From contig CAZVFV010000004.1 in NCBI GenBank assembly GCA_964626625.1, positions 1-30,701 on the forward strand: DNA of 30,701 bases, read 5' to 3'. The notes under the pieces are model-generated. The model was not told the origin of the DNA. It ran no database searches and worked only from the letters and a program-made list of their open reading frames with translations. Below, one piece after another: positions 7,477 through 15,306 of the stretch; position 1 is the stretch's first letter, and each line of letters starts with the position of its first letter. Made by a program: the position numbers and the translations under genes. The stretch is from CAYZPE01 sp964626625 (lineage in GTDB: Bacteria; Patescibacteriota; Minisyncoccia; Phycocordibacterales; CAYZPE01).

Positions 7477-8193
7477 ATGAAAAAAACTTCCAGGTCAGTA
7501 TTGGTTACAGGGGCAACTGGCGGTATCGGATCCAAGCTTATTCAGATACTTCTATTAGATTCAGATATTGAACATATATACGCACTTGTAAAAAAAGTAG
7601 ACGAACATACTCTGTCTAACAATAAAAAAATAACATTTTATTCAACTGACCTTACATCTTATTCTGAAATTACTGCTTTAAAAGAAAAAATTATGCAGGA
7701 AGTTTCCTGTATCGATTGGATTGTTTCAGCACATGGACATATTGATATTGAAACTGACCTAGAAAAACAAACTCAAGCTAGTATTTTAAAAACCTTTGAG
7801 GTGAATATCCTTTCAATAATTTATATGACTCAAGTTTTCTTAAAACATATTAAATCTGGTGGGGGCATGATACACATCTCATCCACAGCGGGCATACATG
7901 CTAACGGAAAATATGCCACGTATTCCGCAACGAAAGCAGCTCTAAATAATTTTACTCAAGCAATCGCTAGAAACCAAAAAAATATTTCATCTATTGCCGT
8001 ATGTCCAGGTCCAACAAACACCAAAATGAGGCAGAAAATTGCCGGCGATGCAACAGAACACCAAGACCCACTCGTAATTACTGAAATAGTTCTCAAAATC
8101 ATACACGGAAAAAGTAAGTATGTAAGTGGAGACATTATTGTGGTACGTAACAATAAAGAATCTCTAGCCTCAGGAATTAACCCTCTCCAATAA
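7477..8193 (+). CDS. Short-chain dehydrogenase/reductase (SDR)
   Basis: A 238-residue classical SDR. The NAD(P)-binding TGATGGIG is at residues 11-18, the NAG-equivalent SAHG at 94-97, and the catalytic Ser136, Tyr149 and Lys153 (YSATK) are all present, with CPGPTNT near 178. Such enzymes reduce ketones or oxidise alcohols. Lying between a C-methyltransferase and two GMD-type genes, it could be the 4-ketoreductase that finishes the branched deoxy sugar, although classical SDRs of this length more often act on free small molecules. It is a lone plus-strand gene, divergent from the C-methyltransferase and convergent with the GMD-like gene. Confidence 0.85.
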   Translation: MKKTSRSVLVTGATGGIGSKLIQILLLDSDIEHIYALVKKVDEHTLSNNKKITFYSTDLTSYSEITALKEKIMQEVSCIDWIVSAHGHIDIETDLEKQTQASILKTFEVNILSIIYMTQVFLKHIKSGGGMIHISSTAGIHANGKYATYSATKAALNNFTQAIARNQKNISSIAVCPGPTNTKMRQKIAGDATEHQDPLVITEIVLKIIHGKSKYVSGDIIVVRNNKESLASGINPLQ

Positions 8194-8221
8194 TACACCG
8201 GTCATAAAGCACCTAAATTAA

Positions 8222-9244
8222 CTAGGAGAGTATTTTTAAATCATGATCTGTCATCATTCTTACAAGCTCTTCAAAACTTACCTTGGGTTTCCAGCCTAGT
8301 TTATTTTGAGCCTTGGAAAAGTCACCTTTTGAAATAAAGGTTTCATTTGGTTTATAAAAATCTTTGTTTATTTTTATAATAATTCTTCCATCTTTATCTT
8401 TACCAACTTCTTTTAGACCTTTTCCTTCCCACGTGATTGGTATTCCCAAATAACGTCCCGCCTCCTCAACAAACTCTCGCACAGAATGATTTTCCCCTGT
8501 TGCAATAACAAAATCTTCTGGTGTATCTTGCTGAAGCATTAACCACATTGCCTCCACATAATCACCTGCAAAACCCCAGTCACGTTTCAGGTCTAAATTA
8601 CCAAGCTCTAAGCACTCCAGAATTCCAAGCTTTATTTTTACAAGTGTCTCTGTAATTTTTCTAGTAACAAACTGATTTCCACGAAATGGTGACTCATGAT
8701 TAAAAAGAAAGGCCGAACAAGCGAACGCACCATACTCTCTTCCAGCTACAATATATTCTTGATCTGCCTTAAGTTTTGATTCTCCATAAGGATTGGTAAA
8801 TCCAAATTTTGAAAATTCACTCTGTGGAGATGTATTATCTCGACTAAAAACCTGTGCCGAGGACGCCTGACAAAATCGGACTTTAGTATTTACCTTGAAT
8901 GACTCGTACAAGAGCTCACCGACAGCCTTATAGTTTACTCTCATTGTTTTCAGAAGATCGCTCTGAGAAGATTTAATATCTGAAATTGCCGCAAGATTAT
9001 ATACCTCATCTGGTTTTGACTCGCGAACCGCAGTAGCAATCGAAGAAAAATCAAACATGTCACCATACAAAGGTTTAATTTCTTTCCAAATTTCATCATC
9101 ACCAAAAAAAGGAAATGGGTTGTCTTTTTTTCGAAAAAATCCGTAAACTTTATAGCCCTTATCTAGAAGAATTTTTGAAAGATAATATCCGTCTTGACCA
9201 GTTATTCCAGTAATAAGAGCGACTCTGTTACTAGTTGTCATCAT
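8222..9244 (-). CDS. GMD-like NAD-dependent epimerase/dehydratase paralogue with altered active site
   Basis: A 340-residue extended SDR. Cofactor motif GITGQDG is at residues 13-19 and YGESK gives Tyr153 and Lys157. It is clearly related to GDP-mannose 4,6-dehydratase and to the neighbour at 9285-10322, but the catalytic TSE is replaced: the STSE segment reads SSAQ (128-131), so Thr becomes Ser and the Glu general base/acid becomes Gln131. A true dehydratase needs that Glu, so this copy may act as a 4-ketoreductase, epimerase or partner subunit instead. Residues about 220-283 are identical to the neighbour because the DNA there is nearly identical, while flanking parts are well diverged. Two ATGs are available (9244 and 9241). 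It ends convergent with the SDR gene. Confidence 0.8.
   Translation of the reverse strand: MMTTSNRVALITGITGQDGYYLSKILLDKGYKVYGFFRKKDNPFPFFGDDEIWKEIKPLYGDMFDFSSIATAVRESKPDEVYNLAAISDIKSSQSDLLKTMRVNYKAVGELLYESFKVNTKVRFCQASSAQVFSRDNTSPQSEFSKFGFTNPYGESKLKADQEYIVAGREYGAFACSAFLFNHESPFRGNQFVTRKITETLVKIKLGILECLELGNLDLKRDWGFAGDYVEAMWLMLQQDTPEDFVIATGENHSVREFVEEAGRYLGIPITWEGKGLKEVGKDKDGRIIIKINKDFYKPNETFISKGDFSKAQNKLGWKPKVSFEELVRMMTDHDLKILS
8396..8587. repeat. 192-bp near-identical tract, copy 1 (GMD-like gene)
   Basis: Matches 9483-9674 with a constant offset of 1087 and a single mismatch (G at 8416 versus A at 9503). The 171 bp from 8417 to 8587 are identical. Similarity falls off sharply on both sides. 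It encodes the segment from RDWGFAGDY to the EVGKD region. Confidence 0.95.
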
Positions 9245-9284
9245 TAATATTTTGTTTCTTTATATAGTTTATACAAACTTCAGA

Positions 9285-10322
9285 CTACTCATAAACATGC
9301 TCTGTTGAACCAACAATAAGTTTAGTATCAGATTCAAGCATCATTTCAACCAAACACTTAAAATCAACTTTTGGTTTCCATCCAAGCTTCTCTCGAGCTT
9401 TTTTCGAATTTCCTAACAAATTATCTACCTCATGAGGACGGTAGTATCTTTCATGAACCTCAACGATAATGTCGCCTTTTTGATCTTTACCAACTTCTTT
9501 TAAACCTTTTCCTTCCCACGTGATTGGTATTCCCAAATAACGTCCCGCCTCCTCAACAAACTCTCGCACAGAATGATTTTCCCCTGTTGCAATAACAAAA
9601 TCTTCTGGTGTATCTTGCTGAAGCATTAACCACATTGCCTCCACATAATCACCTGCAAAACCCCAGTCACGTTTAGATTCAAGATTTCCAATCACAAGAG
9701 TTTTTTGTAGACCAAACTTTATTTTAACCATTGAGTGACTGACCTTTCTTGTAACAAAATGCTTTCCTCTTTTTGGTGATTCGTGGTTAAAAAGAATACC
9801 CGAACAGATGAAAAAACCTTTATTTCGAAATGGCACCACCACTTTTTCATGCGCCAAAAGTTTTGATTCTCCATACGGACTCACAGGAGCAAAAACACTT
9901 TCTTCATTTTGAGGCGGAAGAGTATTGCCATACATTTCACTCGTTGATGCTTGGTAAATTTTTACTTTTGGATTCAGGTGAAAAGCTTCTGTAGCAAGAC
10001 GTTTGAGACCTTGATAATTTATATCCATTGTTTCATCAGGACAAATAAAAGAAACCCCGACATGGGACTGAGCAGCAAGATTGTATATTTCATCCGGCTT
10101 TGAAATTTCAAGTGCATTTGTAAGTGTTGCCACATCACGCATGTTCCCGTAAATAACTTGAATCTTCCCTTTCTCAGTAAGTTCCTCAATGCGAACAAAT
10201 GGGTCCGTACTGACGCGCCTGACAAGTCCGAAAACTTCATATCCCTTATCACTTAAAAACTCAGCGAGATACGACCCGTCTTGACCTGTCACACCTGTTA
10301 TAAGAGCTCGTTTTTTAGACAT
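9285..10322 (-). CDS. gmd: GDP-mannose 4,6-dehydratase
   Basis: A 345-residue extended SDR that converts GDP-mannose to GDP-4-keto-6-deoxymannose, the entry point to GDP-fucose, GDP-rhamnose, GDP-perosamine and related sugars. It carries GVTGQDG (10-16), the NLAAQSHV motif (81-88), the complete catalytic set Thr127, Glu129 (STSEMYG), Tyr150 and Lys154, RDWGFAGDYVEAMW near 217, and the C-terminal YRPHEVDNLLG (about 295-305) and GWKPK, all as in bacterial GMD. A Phe stands where RDWGHA is usual. It lies 40 nt upstream of its GMD-like paralogue on the same strand, and the two share a converted 192-bp tract. It has a good promoter at 10343-10370. Confidence 0.92.
   Translation of the reverse strand: MSKKRALITGVTGQDGSYLAEFLSDKGYEVFGLVRRVSTDPFVRIEELTEKGKIQVIYGNMRDVATLTNALEISKPDEIYNLAAQSHVGVSFICPDETMDINYQGLKRLATEAFHLNPKVKIYQASTSEMYGNTLPPQNEESVFAPVSPYGESKLLAHEKVVVPFRNKGFFICSGILFNHESPKRGKHFVTRKVSHSMVKIKFGLQKTLVIGNLESKRDWGFAGDYVEAMWLMLQQDTPEDFVIATGENHSVREFVEEAGRYLGIPITWEGKGLKEVGKDQKGDIIVEVHERYYRPHEVDNLLGNSKKAREKLGWKPKVDFKCLVEMMLESDTKLIVGSTEHVYE
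9483..9674. repeat. 192-bp near-identical tract, copy 2 (gmd)
   Basis: Partner of 8396-8587, same orientation and in the same reading frame, with one mismatch (9503). The neighbouring sequence of the two genes is recognisably homologous but diverged, so the tract is a recent homogenisation inside older paralogues and not an inserted element. Confidence 0.95.
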
Positions 10323-10342
10323 AAGACATATCGTAACACCAA

Positions 10343-10370
10343 CTTATAGGTATGTCACTTGATATGTAAA
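10343..10370 (-). promoter_or_regulatory. Predicted gmd promoter
   Basis: On the minus strand TTTACA (10370-10365, five of six), 16 nt, then TATAAG (10348-10343, five of six). The start would be near 10336, about 14 nt before the gmd ATG. It probably drives gmd and the GMD-like gene together. Confidence 0.55.
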
Positions 10371-10388
10371 TCTGAAATAAGATATGTT
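10359..10388 (+). promoter_or_regulatory. Predicted promoter of the second C-methyltransferase
   Basis: TTGATA (10359-10364, four of six), 18 nt, then TATGTT (10383-10388, four of six). The start would be about 20 nt before the ATG at 10415. It interleaves with the divergent gmd promoter. Confidence 0.4.
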
Positions 10389-10414
10389 AAACTGGTCGTT
10401 ATCATTGTAACTAT

Positions 10415-11686
10415 ATGTTAAAAAACCCTAAAGAAAATCAACGTGCCACCTGTCGAATATCAAGAGAAAAACTTATACCGTTATTCTCTTTAGGTAAACT
10501 TTATTTATCTGATTTTATCGAACAAAACGAAAACCCCAAATATGAACCTGTTGAAATGAAGATATGTCTCGCCCCTCGTTCCGGTTTAGTACAACTTGCC
10601 CACACGGTCCCTGGAGATATTATGTATAAAAAGTATTGGTACAAATCTGGGACTAATGCAACCATGGCAAACGAGCTTATGGAAATTGCTGAAAAAGCTC
10701 AGAAAATTATCCAACTAAAACCACAAGACATATTTCTTGATATCGGATGCAATGACGGTACATTACTAAAATTTGTTGGAAAAAATTTTATTCGCATAGG
10801 ATTCGATCCTAATGATTTTAGCGCTGAATCAAGTGTGCATGCTAACTTAATTGTAAATAATTATTTTAGTTGGAAAGAATTTCAAAAAACAACTTATAAA
10901 GACAAGAAAGTAAAAATCATTACTTCAATCGCAATGTTTTACGATCTTGATAACCCACATGATTTTGTTCAAGATGTAAAAAAAACTTTAGACAAGAATG
11001 GCTTATGGATTATCCAGATGAGCTACCTTCCTCTTATGCTAAAACAGCTTGCTTTTGATAACATTTGCCACGAACACCTGACGTACTATAGTTTGGAGGC
11101 CTTAAAATATCTTTTAGATAGTAACGGAATGGATATTGTTGACTGTGAATTGAACGATATCAACGGTGGAAGTTTTCGTATTTACATTCGTAATAAGGAT
11201 GCTGACCCTACAACCTTTGCCACAGCACCTTATCGAGATGTTGCCAGAATGAGAGTTGAATCAATTTTAGAATATGAGAAAACACTTAATCTTCGAAAGA
11301 AAAGTACTTATCTTAAATTCTATAAAGATATTCAAGTATTAAAAAAACAAACAGTTGATTTTATAAAAAAGGAAAGAGCGCGAGGTAAAAAAATATGGGG
11401 CTATGGAGCGTCAACAAAGGGTAATACCCTCTTGCAATGGTTTGGACTTGACGAGACTCTTATTGACGCAATCGCCGAGCGTTCTCCAGCAAAATTCGGA
11501 CTTAAAACAGCTGGGAGTAATATTCCGATTAAATCAGAAGAAGAGATGCGAAAAGCAAAGCCTGACTACCTACTTGTGCTACCTTGGCACTTTATCAATG
11601 AATTCAAAAAGAGAGAGCAGAAGTTTTTAGAATCAGGAGGTAAGTTTATTGTTCCTTGCCCTCAATTTGAAATAATCAGCACCTAA
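10415..11686 (+). CDS. Sugar C-methyltransferase homologue with degenerate zinc ribbon
   Basis: A 423-residue protein with the same architecture as the gene at 6129-7400: N-terminal ribbon region, SAM domain with LDIGCNDG (108-115), the DNICHEHLTYYS stretch near 210-221, and a C-terminal Methyltransf_14 domain with WGYGASTKGNTLLQW (about 329-343). In the ribbon only the first Cys of each pair remains: C13 is followed by Ser16 and C51 by Pro54 where the second Cys should be. The zinc site is therefore probably lost, although the SAM and C-terminal catalytic regions look intact. It may methylate a different keto sugar or act without structural zinc. It is divergent from gmd. Confidence 0.85.
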   Translation: MLKNPKENQRATCRISREKLIPLFSLGKLYLSDFIEQNENPKYEPVEMKICLAPRSGLVQLAHTVPGDIMYKKYWYKSGTNATMANELMEIAEKAQKIIQLKPQDIFLDIGCNDGTLLKFVGKNFIRIGFDPNDFSAESSVHANLIVNNYFSWKEFQKTTYKDKKVKIITSIAMFYDLDNPHDFVQDVKKTLDKNGLWIIQMSYLPLMLKQLAFDNICHEHLTYYSLEALKYLLDSNGMDIVDCELNDINGGSFRIYIRNKDADPTTFATAPYRDVARMRVESILEYEKTLNLRKKSTYLKFYKDIQVLKKQTVDFIKKERARGKKIWGYGASTKGNTLLQWFGLDETLIDAIAERSPAKFGLKTAGSNIPIKSEEEMRKAKPDYLLVLPWHFINEFKKREQKFLESGGKFIVPCPQFEIIST

Positions 11687-11715
11687 CCTTGAATCAATAC
11701 TAATAACAAAAAGCA

Positions 11716-12792
11716 TTACTCTAAATACTGCTTTTTAAACTCCAGTGCCATTTTTTGCCATGAAAATTCTCCTGCAAATTTTTTAGAATTTGAAGATAGT
11801 ACACCTCTGTTACTCTGGTATATTTTTTCAATAGCAAGAGAAATATCGGCAATATCTCCCTGTTTAGCAAGATGACCATTGTAACCATCCCTTAAAGCAT
11901 CTTCAATACCGCAGTCAGAACTACCTAAAACAGGAAGTCCGAGAGATGCCGCTTCAAGAAAAACTAAACCAAAACCTTCAAAATATTCTCCGAACAAACC
12001 ATAATTATTTGAAATCATAATATAAAAATCAGAAAGTAAATAGAGAGCTGACAAATCATTGACACTTCTCACATTCGAAAGAATGTGAACCCTATCCGAG
12101 AGATCGTTACTTTCTGCAAAATCCTTAATACTTTTAACATATTCTCTGTCCTCATCATTGCCAACTATAAGATAATGAATATCAGGATACTTGGTCTTAA
12201 GAAGATTCATAGCCTTAAGAGCATCAAGCTGGCCTTTGCGATACTTTATATCCCCAACTGTTATCATTGCCTTTTTAACATTCTCTAAATTAAACTCTGT
12301 CCTAACTCGAGCAACATCCTTGGGACTTACCTTAGGAATAAAGTTAGTGCCCATATAAACAACGAGTGTATTTTTAAGATATGGGAGCCTTTCGAGTATT
12401 CTTACTTCGGTATAATGACTCACGCAAAATATCTTTCGAGCTCTTTCATATGCTCGTCTAAGCCAATACTTTTTAAATTTCTGATAAAGAGGAGATATGG
12501 TGTAGCTACCGAGACCATTAATAAATAGTTTCTTCTGAGTACCTACAACAGCCCACCATCCATATACACCAAGAGGCCAGCCATCGAGAGCGTGGATAAT
12601 ATCAAACGACCGTGCAAGTTTGCGAATTTTTAAAACATCACTCAAAAAACCTAAAAAGGATCGCGTTGGCGCAACTCCATACACAGTAGTCTGTACCCCA
12701 ATCTCATATAAGGCCTTAACCATCTCTTTACTTACAGAATCTAAGCCACCAGAACCATGTGACCGTATAGTAATAATTAAAATTTTATTCAT
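11716..12792 (-). CDS. GT4-family glycosyltransferase (GT-B fold)
   Basis: A 358-residue enzyme. The N-terminus has the GSGGLDSVSKEMVKAL glycine-rich loop (about 13-28). The C-terminal Glycos_transf_1 domain has ITVGDIKYRKGQLDAL, YLIVGNDED and the EGFGLVFLEAASLG (EX7E) motif near 270-283 that binds the sugar-nucleotide. Retaining transferases of this family add hexoses from GDP- or UDP-sugars to lipid-linked glycans at the inner membrane face. Donor and acceptor cannot be read from sequence. It is convergent with the second C-methyltransferase and divergent from a methyltransferase, so probably transcribed alone. Confidence 0.88.
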   Translation of the reverse strand: MNKILIITIRSHGSGGLDSVSKEMVKALYEIGVQTTVYGVAPTRSFLGFLSDVLKIRKLARSFDIIHALDGWPLGVYGWWAVVGTQKKLFINGLGSYTISPLYQKFKKYWLRRAYERARKIFCVSHYTEVRILERLPYLKNTLVVYMGTNFIPKVSPKDVARVRTEFNLENVKKAMITVGDIKYRKGQLDALKAMNLLKTKYPDIHYLIVGNDEDREYVKSIKDFAESNDLSDRVHILSNVRSVNDLSALYLLSDFYIMISNNYGLFGEYFEGFGLVFLEAASLGLPVLGSSDCGIEDALRDGYNGHLAKQGDIADISLAIEKIYQSNRGVLSSNSKKFAGEFSWQKMALEFKKQYLE

Positions 12793-12861
12793 GAAGTTTT
12801 TAACTAAAATGAAATATCTCTAAATAAACCTACTTAATACATAAGATCTTAGAAAGATACT

Positions 12862-12881
12862 AACAAAGAACCTTCTTTGTT
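12862..12881. repeat. 9-bp perfect inverted repeat between divergent genes
   Basis: AACAAAGAA and TTCTTTGTT flank a 2-nt CC centre. It lies between the divergent glycosyltransferase (start 12792) and methyltransferase (start 12933), and on the minus strand overlaps a weak TTGTTA -35 candidate. It may be an operator or a small hairpin; no T-tract follows on either strand. Confidence 0.5.
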
Positions 12882-12907
12882 CCAATATCATAAAAATTGA
12901 GTCACTC

Positions 12908-12913
12908 TATAAA
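12908..12913 (+). promoter_or_regulatory. Probable -10 box (TATAAA) of the methyltransferase at 12933
   Basis: TATAAA lies 19 nt before the ATG at 12933 and has no strong -35. If real, transcription starts near 12920, downstream of the TTG at 12897, which supports the ATG start for this gene. Confidence 0.35.
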
Positions 12914-12932
12914 ATACGATACTATATATCTT

Positions 12933-13601
12933 ATGGATAAAATAGAACAAAATCGAATAGATACAAAATTTTTTAATCATAAAAAATATGATTATAGTTA
13001 TATTTTTGACAGATATGGTCTCCATGGAAAAAATAAGCGCGTACTAGATGTTGGTTGTGGCATTGGTCAAAACTTAAGATACTTTTCACCCCAATCTATT
13101 GGTATTACATATGCCAACGATGAATCTCTTGCTTATGTAAAAGAAAAATATCATTTGAATTTTAAAAAATTTAATATTGATGAAATGTGGCCAAAAGATC
13201 TCGGAAAATTTGATGCTGTTTTCTCTGCTGACTGCATTATTCATCTCTGTTCGCCATTTAAAATGCTTTTAGAAGCTCGTCGACACCTCAAAGACGATGG
13301 TAAGCTGGTTATTATGATTCCACAGTCGTCCCTCTTCTTTAAAGAAGATGTTTTTATTGGGCATTTCTATACCTTCAATAAAAAAACTCTTACTCATTCA
13401 ATTGAACATGCTGGTTTTACTGTTGAAAAATACTTTGGCTATATCCGAAGCTTACCCCGTTGGCTGAACACACTTCTTAATCCAATCACTTCTCGTTTCG
13501 GACCTTATGTATGGATAGTTGCAAAAAAGAATCTAAAGTATAATATCGCGGAAGCCCACATCAGACCAAACTGGATTGACCCTAAGTGTTTAGAGAGTTA
13601 G
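12933..13601 (+). CDS. Class I SAM-dependent methyltransferase
   Basis: A 222-residue protein from the ATG at 12933. SAM motif VLDVGCGIGQNLRYF lies near residues 40-54, FDAVFSADCIIHL near 93-105, then LKDDGKLVIMIPQ, the usual motif I/II/III order of the Methyltransf_11/23 group. The frame extends upstream to a TTG at 12897, but that start lies upstream of the likely -10 box and adds only 12 residues. The acceptor is unknown; the context suggests a sugar hydroxyl or terminal residue of the surface glycan. The last 4 nt overlap, tail to tail, with the minus-strand gene ending at 13598. Confidence 0.8.
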   Translation: MDKIEQNRIDTKFFNHKKYDYSYIFDRYGLHGKNKRVLDVGCGIGQNLRYFSPQSIGITYANDESLAYVKEKYHLNFKKFNIDEMWPKDLGKFDAVFSADCIIHLCSPFKMLLEARRHLKDDGKLVIMIPQSSLFFKEDVFIGHFYTFNKKTLTHSIEHAGFTVEKYFGYIRSLPRWLNTLLNPITSRFGPYVWIVAKKNLKYNIAEAHIRPNWIDPKCLES

Positions 13602-14362
13602 AAACCTCTTCTTAAAAGTCTAACGAAAAAATGTTTGAGATGAACGAAACGTTCAAAAAATTGAAACGATTTTGATTTATATATATAGGCATATTCTTTA
13701 ACTAAATTTCCACCAAAAGAAAGTTTAAAATCTGCAATACTTCGTGTTTTTGGATTATTTTTATTTACAGATCCAAGATCAAGACCTTTATATCCATTTT
13801 TCTTTCCCCAAATACACATTTCCCACATAAGTCTTCGAGATGCATTACTTGCACGTCTTCTCATGTCCTTACTCTCAAGAGAAAGTCTTTTAGAGAATAT
13901 TGAACGACTTCTCATATATTCAAAACTCACCATTACATACATACCTGAAATAAACACTCCTTGATACCACATTCCAAAGAAATGAGATTGTTTTAATTCC
14001 AAAATCGGACGAGGAATACGCCCTTGAGTATACTCAAATGACGAATATAACTCGTAAGAATCTTTTGTTGGAGAATTAGAATACTTAAATACAAAATCTG
14101 AATCTTTTTCTGTTCGGTGTATTTCATTACGAGTAGAAGAACTCATACCTCGAAAAATTCCCTCTTCAGACTGAGTAAGATCTATGATTGCTGTAAATTT
14201 CTCTACACAAGAAAATTCGGGTAAAGATAAAAATCGATACGTAACAGCCACAACAGAGCCGTATTTCTTATACTCTTTTTCTCGAATAATTTGATCGAAA
14301 TAAACATCTTCAAGAACAATATTTAGTTTCTTAAAAAAAAGTTTTTTTGTTTCTAAAATCAT
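13598..14362 (-). CDS. FemAB/GNAT-like acyl- or aminoacyltransferase
   Basis: A 254-residue protein of the FemAB-like GNAT type (Acetyltransf_6-like). Supporting features are the MSSSTRNEIHRTEKDS segment (about 74-89), an Arg/Lys-rich helix near 167-179 followed by MWEMCIWGKKNGYKGLDLGSV, and the C-terminal IADFKLSFGGNLVKEYAYIYK, matching the 'FKxxFGG' ending of FemAB-like proteins. Known relatives transfer amino acids or acetyl groups to peptidoglycan precursors or exopolysaccharide. It is last in a coupled set: its ATG overlaps the stop of the deacetylase gene by 4 nt (ATGA). The likely job is decoration of an amino sugar exposed by deacetylation, which is inference. Confidence 0.7.
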   Translation of the reverse strand: MILETKKLFFKKLNIVLEDVYFDQIIREKEYKKYGSVVAVTYRFLSLPEFSCVEKFTAIIDLTQSEEGIFRGMSSSTRNEIHRTEKDSDFVFKYSNSPTKDSYELYSSFEYTQGRIPRPILELKQSHFFGMWYQGVFISGMYVMVSFEYMRSRSIFSKRLSLESKDMRRRASNASRRLMWEMCIWGKKNGYKGLDLGSVNKNNPKTRSIADFKLSFGGNLVKEYAYIYKSKSFQFFERFVHLKHFFVRLLRRGF

Positions 14363-15306
14363 GATCGTAAAAAATGACGACTGTACAACTTAGAAGAGAA
14401 TTCATACTCTGTATCTTTAATTTTAACAGGTACCGTCTTAAAGCAACTAAGTAAATTTTTTGAATCAGAAAGATTATTTTGATTGAGGCCAGCCCCTATA
14501 GATACAACAATTCTGTAACCAGCCTCTTCTAGAGCTTTGTTAACAGTAAGATTCCATTGTCCATGTGGATATGAAAAGCTAATCACACTTACTTTCAATT
14601 TTTCCTCAATTTTATTTTTTGATTCTACTAATTCAATTCTTAATTTCTCTTTTGTAAGTTCTTGCAAATTTGAATGTGACACACTATGCGAACCTATTTC
14701 CCAACCTTCCTCTATAAGAACAGTGAGATCTTTCCAGTCCAAAAAAATATTTTGATCTTCTTGTTGCCAAACAAACTGTGCGTTTTCATAGGTAGTCCTT
14801 AAAAAATTTTCTCTTTCATTTTTTGAAAGTGTTTTTAAAGATGAAATTACTTTCTCCCTCTCTTGTGAATTAATATTTTGCTTTAAAAGAAAGGCTCTGT
14901 GTTTAATAGTCCATAACATATGACTTCGAACAGCAAGTCCTGACGTTACAAAAACTGTAGCCTTTATATTATTTTTTTTCAAGACAGGAAGAGCATTTAC
15001 TAAATTATCTTTGTACCCATCATCAAAATATATAATTGTAGGCTTGTGTAATTTAGTGATGTTTAAAACCAGAAGATCCTTTGGTGTTATAAAAGTATGT
15101 CCATTTTTCAAAAGTAATTGTATATGTTTTTCAAACAGACTTACGTCTATAGATAAATGAGGATAAAGGTCTGATTGAAATTGCTCTTTATTTACTTCCG
15201 ATGAAACACTGTGATAATTAAGAACAAAAATTTTCTTATCAAGAAATAAACGAGTACAGGCGTTTACTCCTACATACTGAAGAAACCAAGAAAAGATTTT
15301 ATTCAT
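14359..15306 (-). CDS. Polysaccharide deacetylase (NodB/CE4)
   Basis: A 315-residue protein with the CE4 motifs in order: YFDDGYKD with Asp95/Asp96 (93-100), GSHSVSH with metal ligands His207 and His211 (205-211), and SFSYPHGQW (243-251). Such enzymes remove N- or O-acetyl groups from GlcNAc-type polymers. There is no clear signal peptide; the N-terminus (FSWFLQYVGVNACTRLFLD) is only moderately hydrophobic, so it could act on lipid-linked precursors at the inner face. It starts inside the last 8 nt of the kinase-GT fusion gene and overlaps the FemAB-like gene by 4 nt, indicating translational coupling. Confidence 0.87.
   Translation of the reverse strand: MNKIFSWFLQYVGVNACTRLFLDKKIFVLNYHSVSSEVNKEQFQSDLYPHLSIDVSLFEKHIQLLLKNGHTFITPKDLLVLNITKLHKPTIIYFDDGYKDNLVNALPVLKKNNIKATVFVTSGLAVRSHMLWTIKHRAFLLKQNINSQEREKVISSLKTLSKNERENFLRTTYENAQFVWQQEDQNIFLDWKDLTVLIEEGWEIGSHSVSHSNLQELTKEKLRIELVESKNKIEEKLKVSVISFSYPHGQWNLTVNKALEEAGYRIVVSIGAGLNQNNLSDSKNLLSCFKTVPVKIKDTEYEFSSKLYSRHFLRS

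Noticed and set aside
8396..9674. The 192-bp repeat as a mobile element or composite transposon end
   Set aside because: Both copies lie at the same place within homologous genes, in frame, without terminal inverted repeats or target duplications; paralogue conversion explains it.
12897..12932. TTG-started extension of the plus-strand methyltransferase
   Set aside because: It lies upstream of the probable TATAAA box and adds no recognisable sequence; the ATG at 12933 is better.
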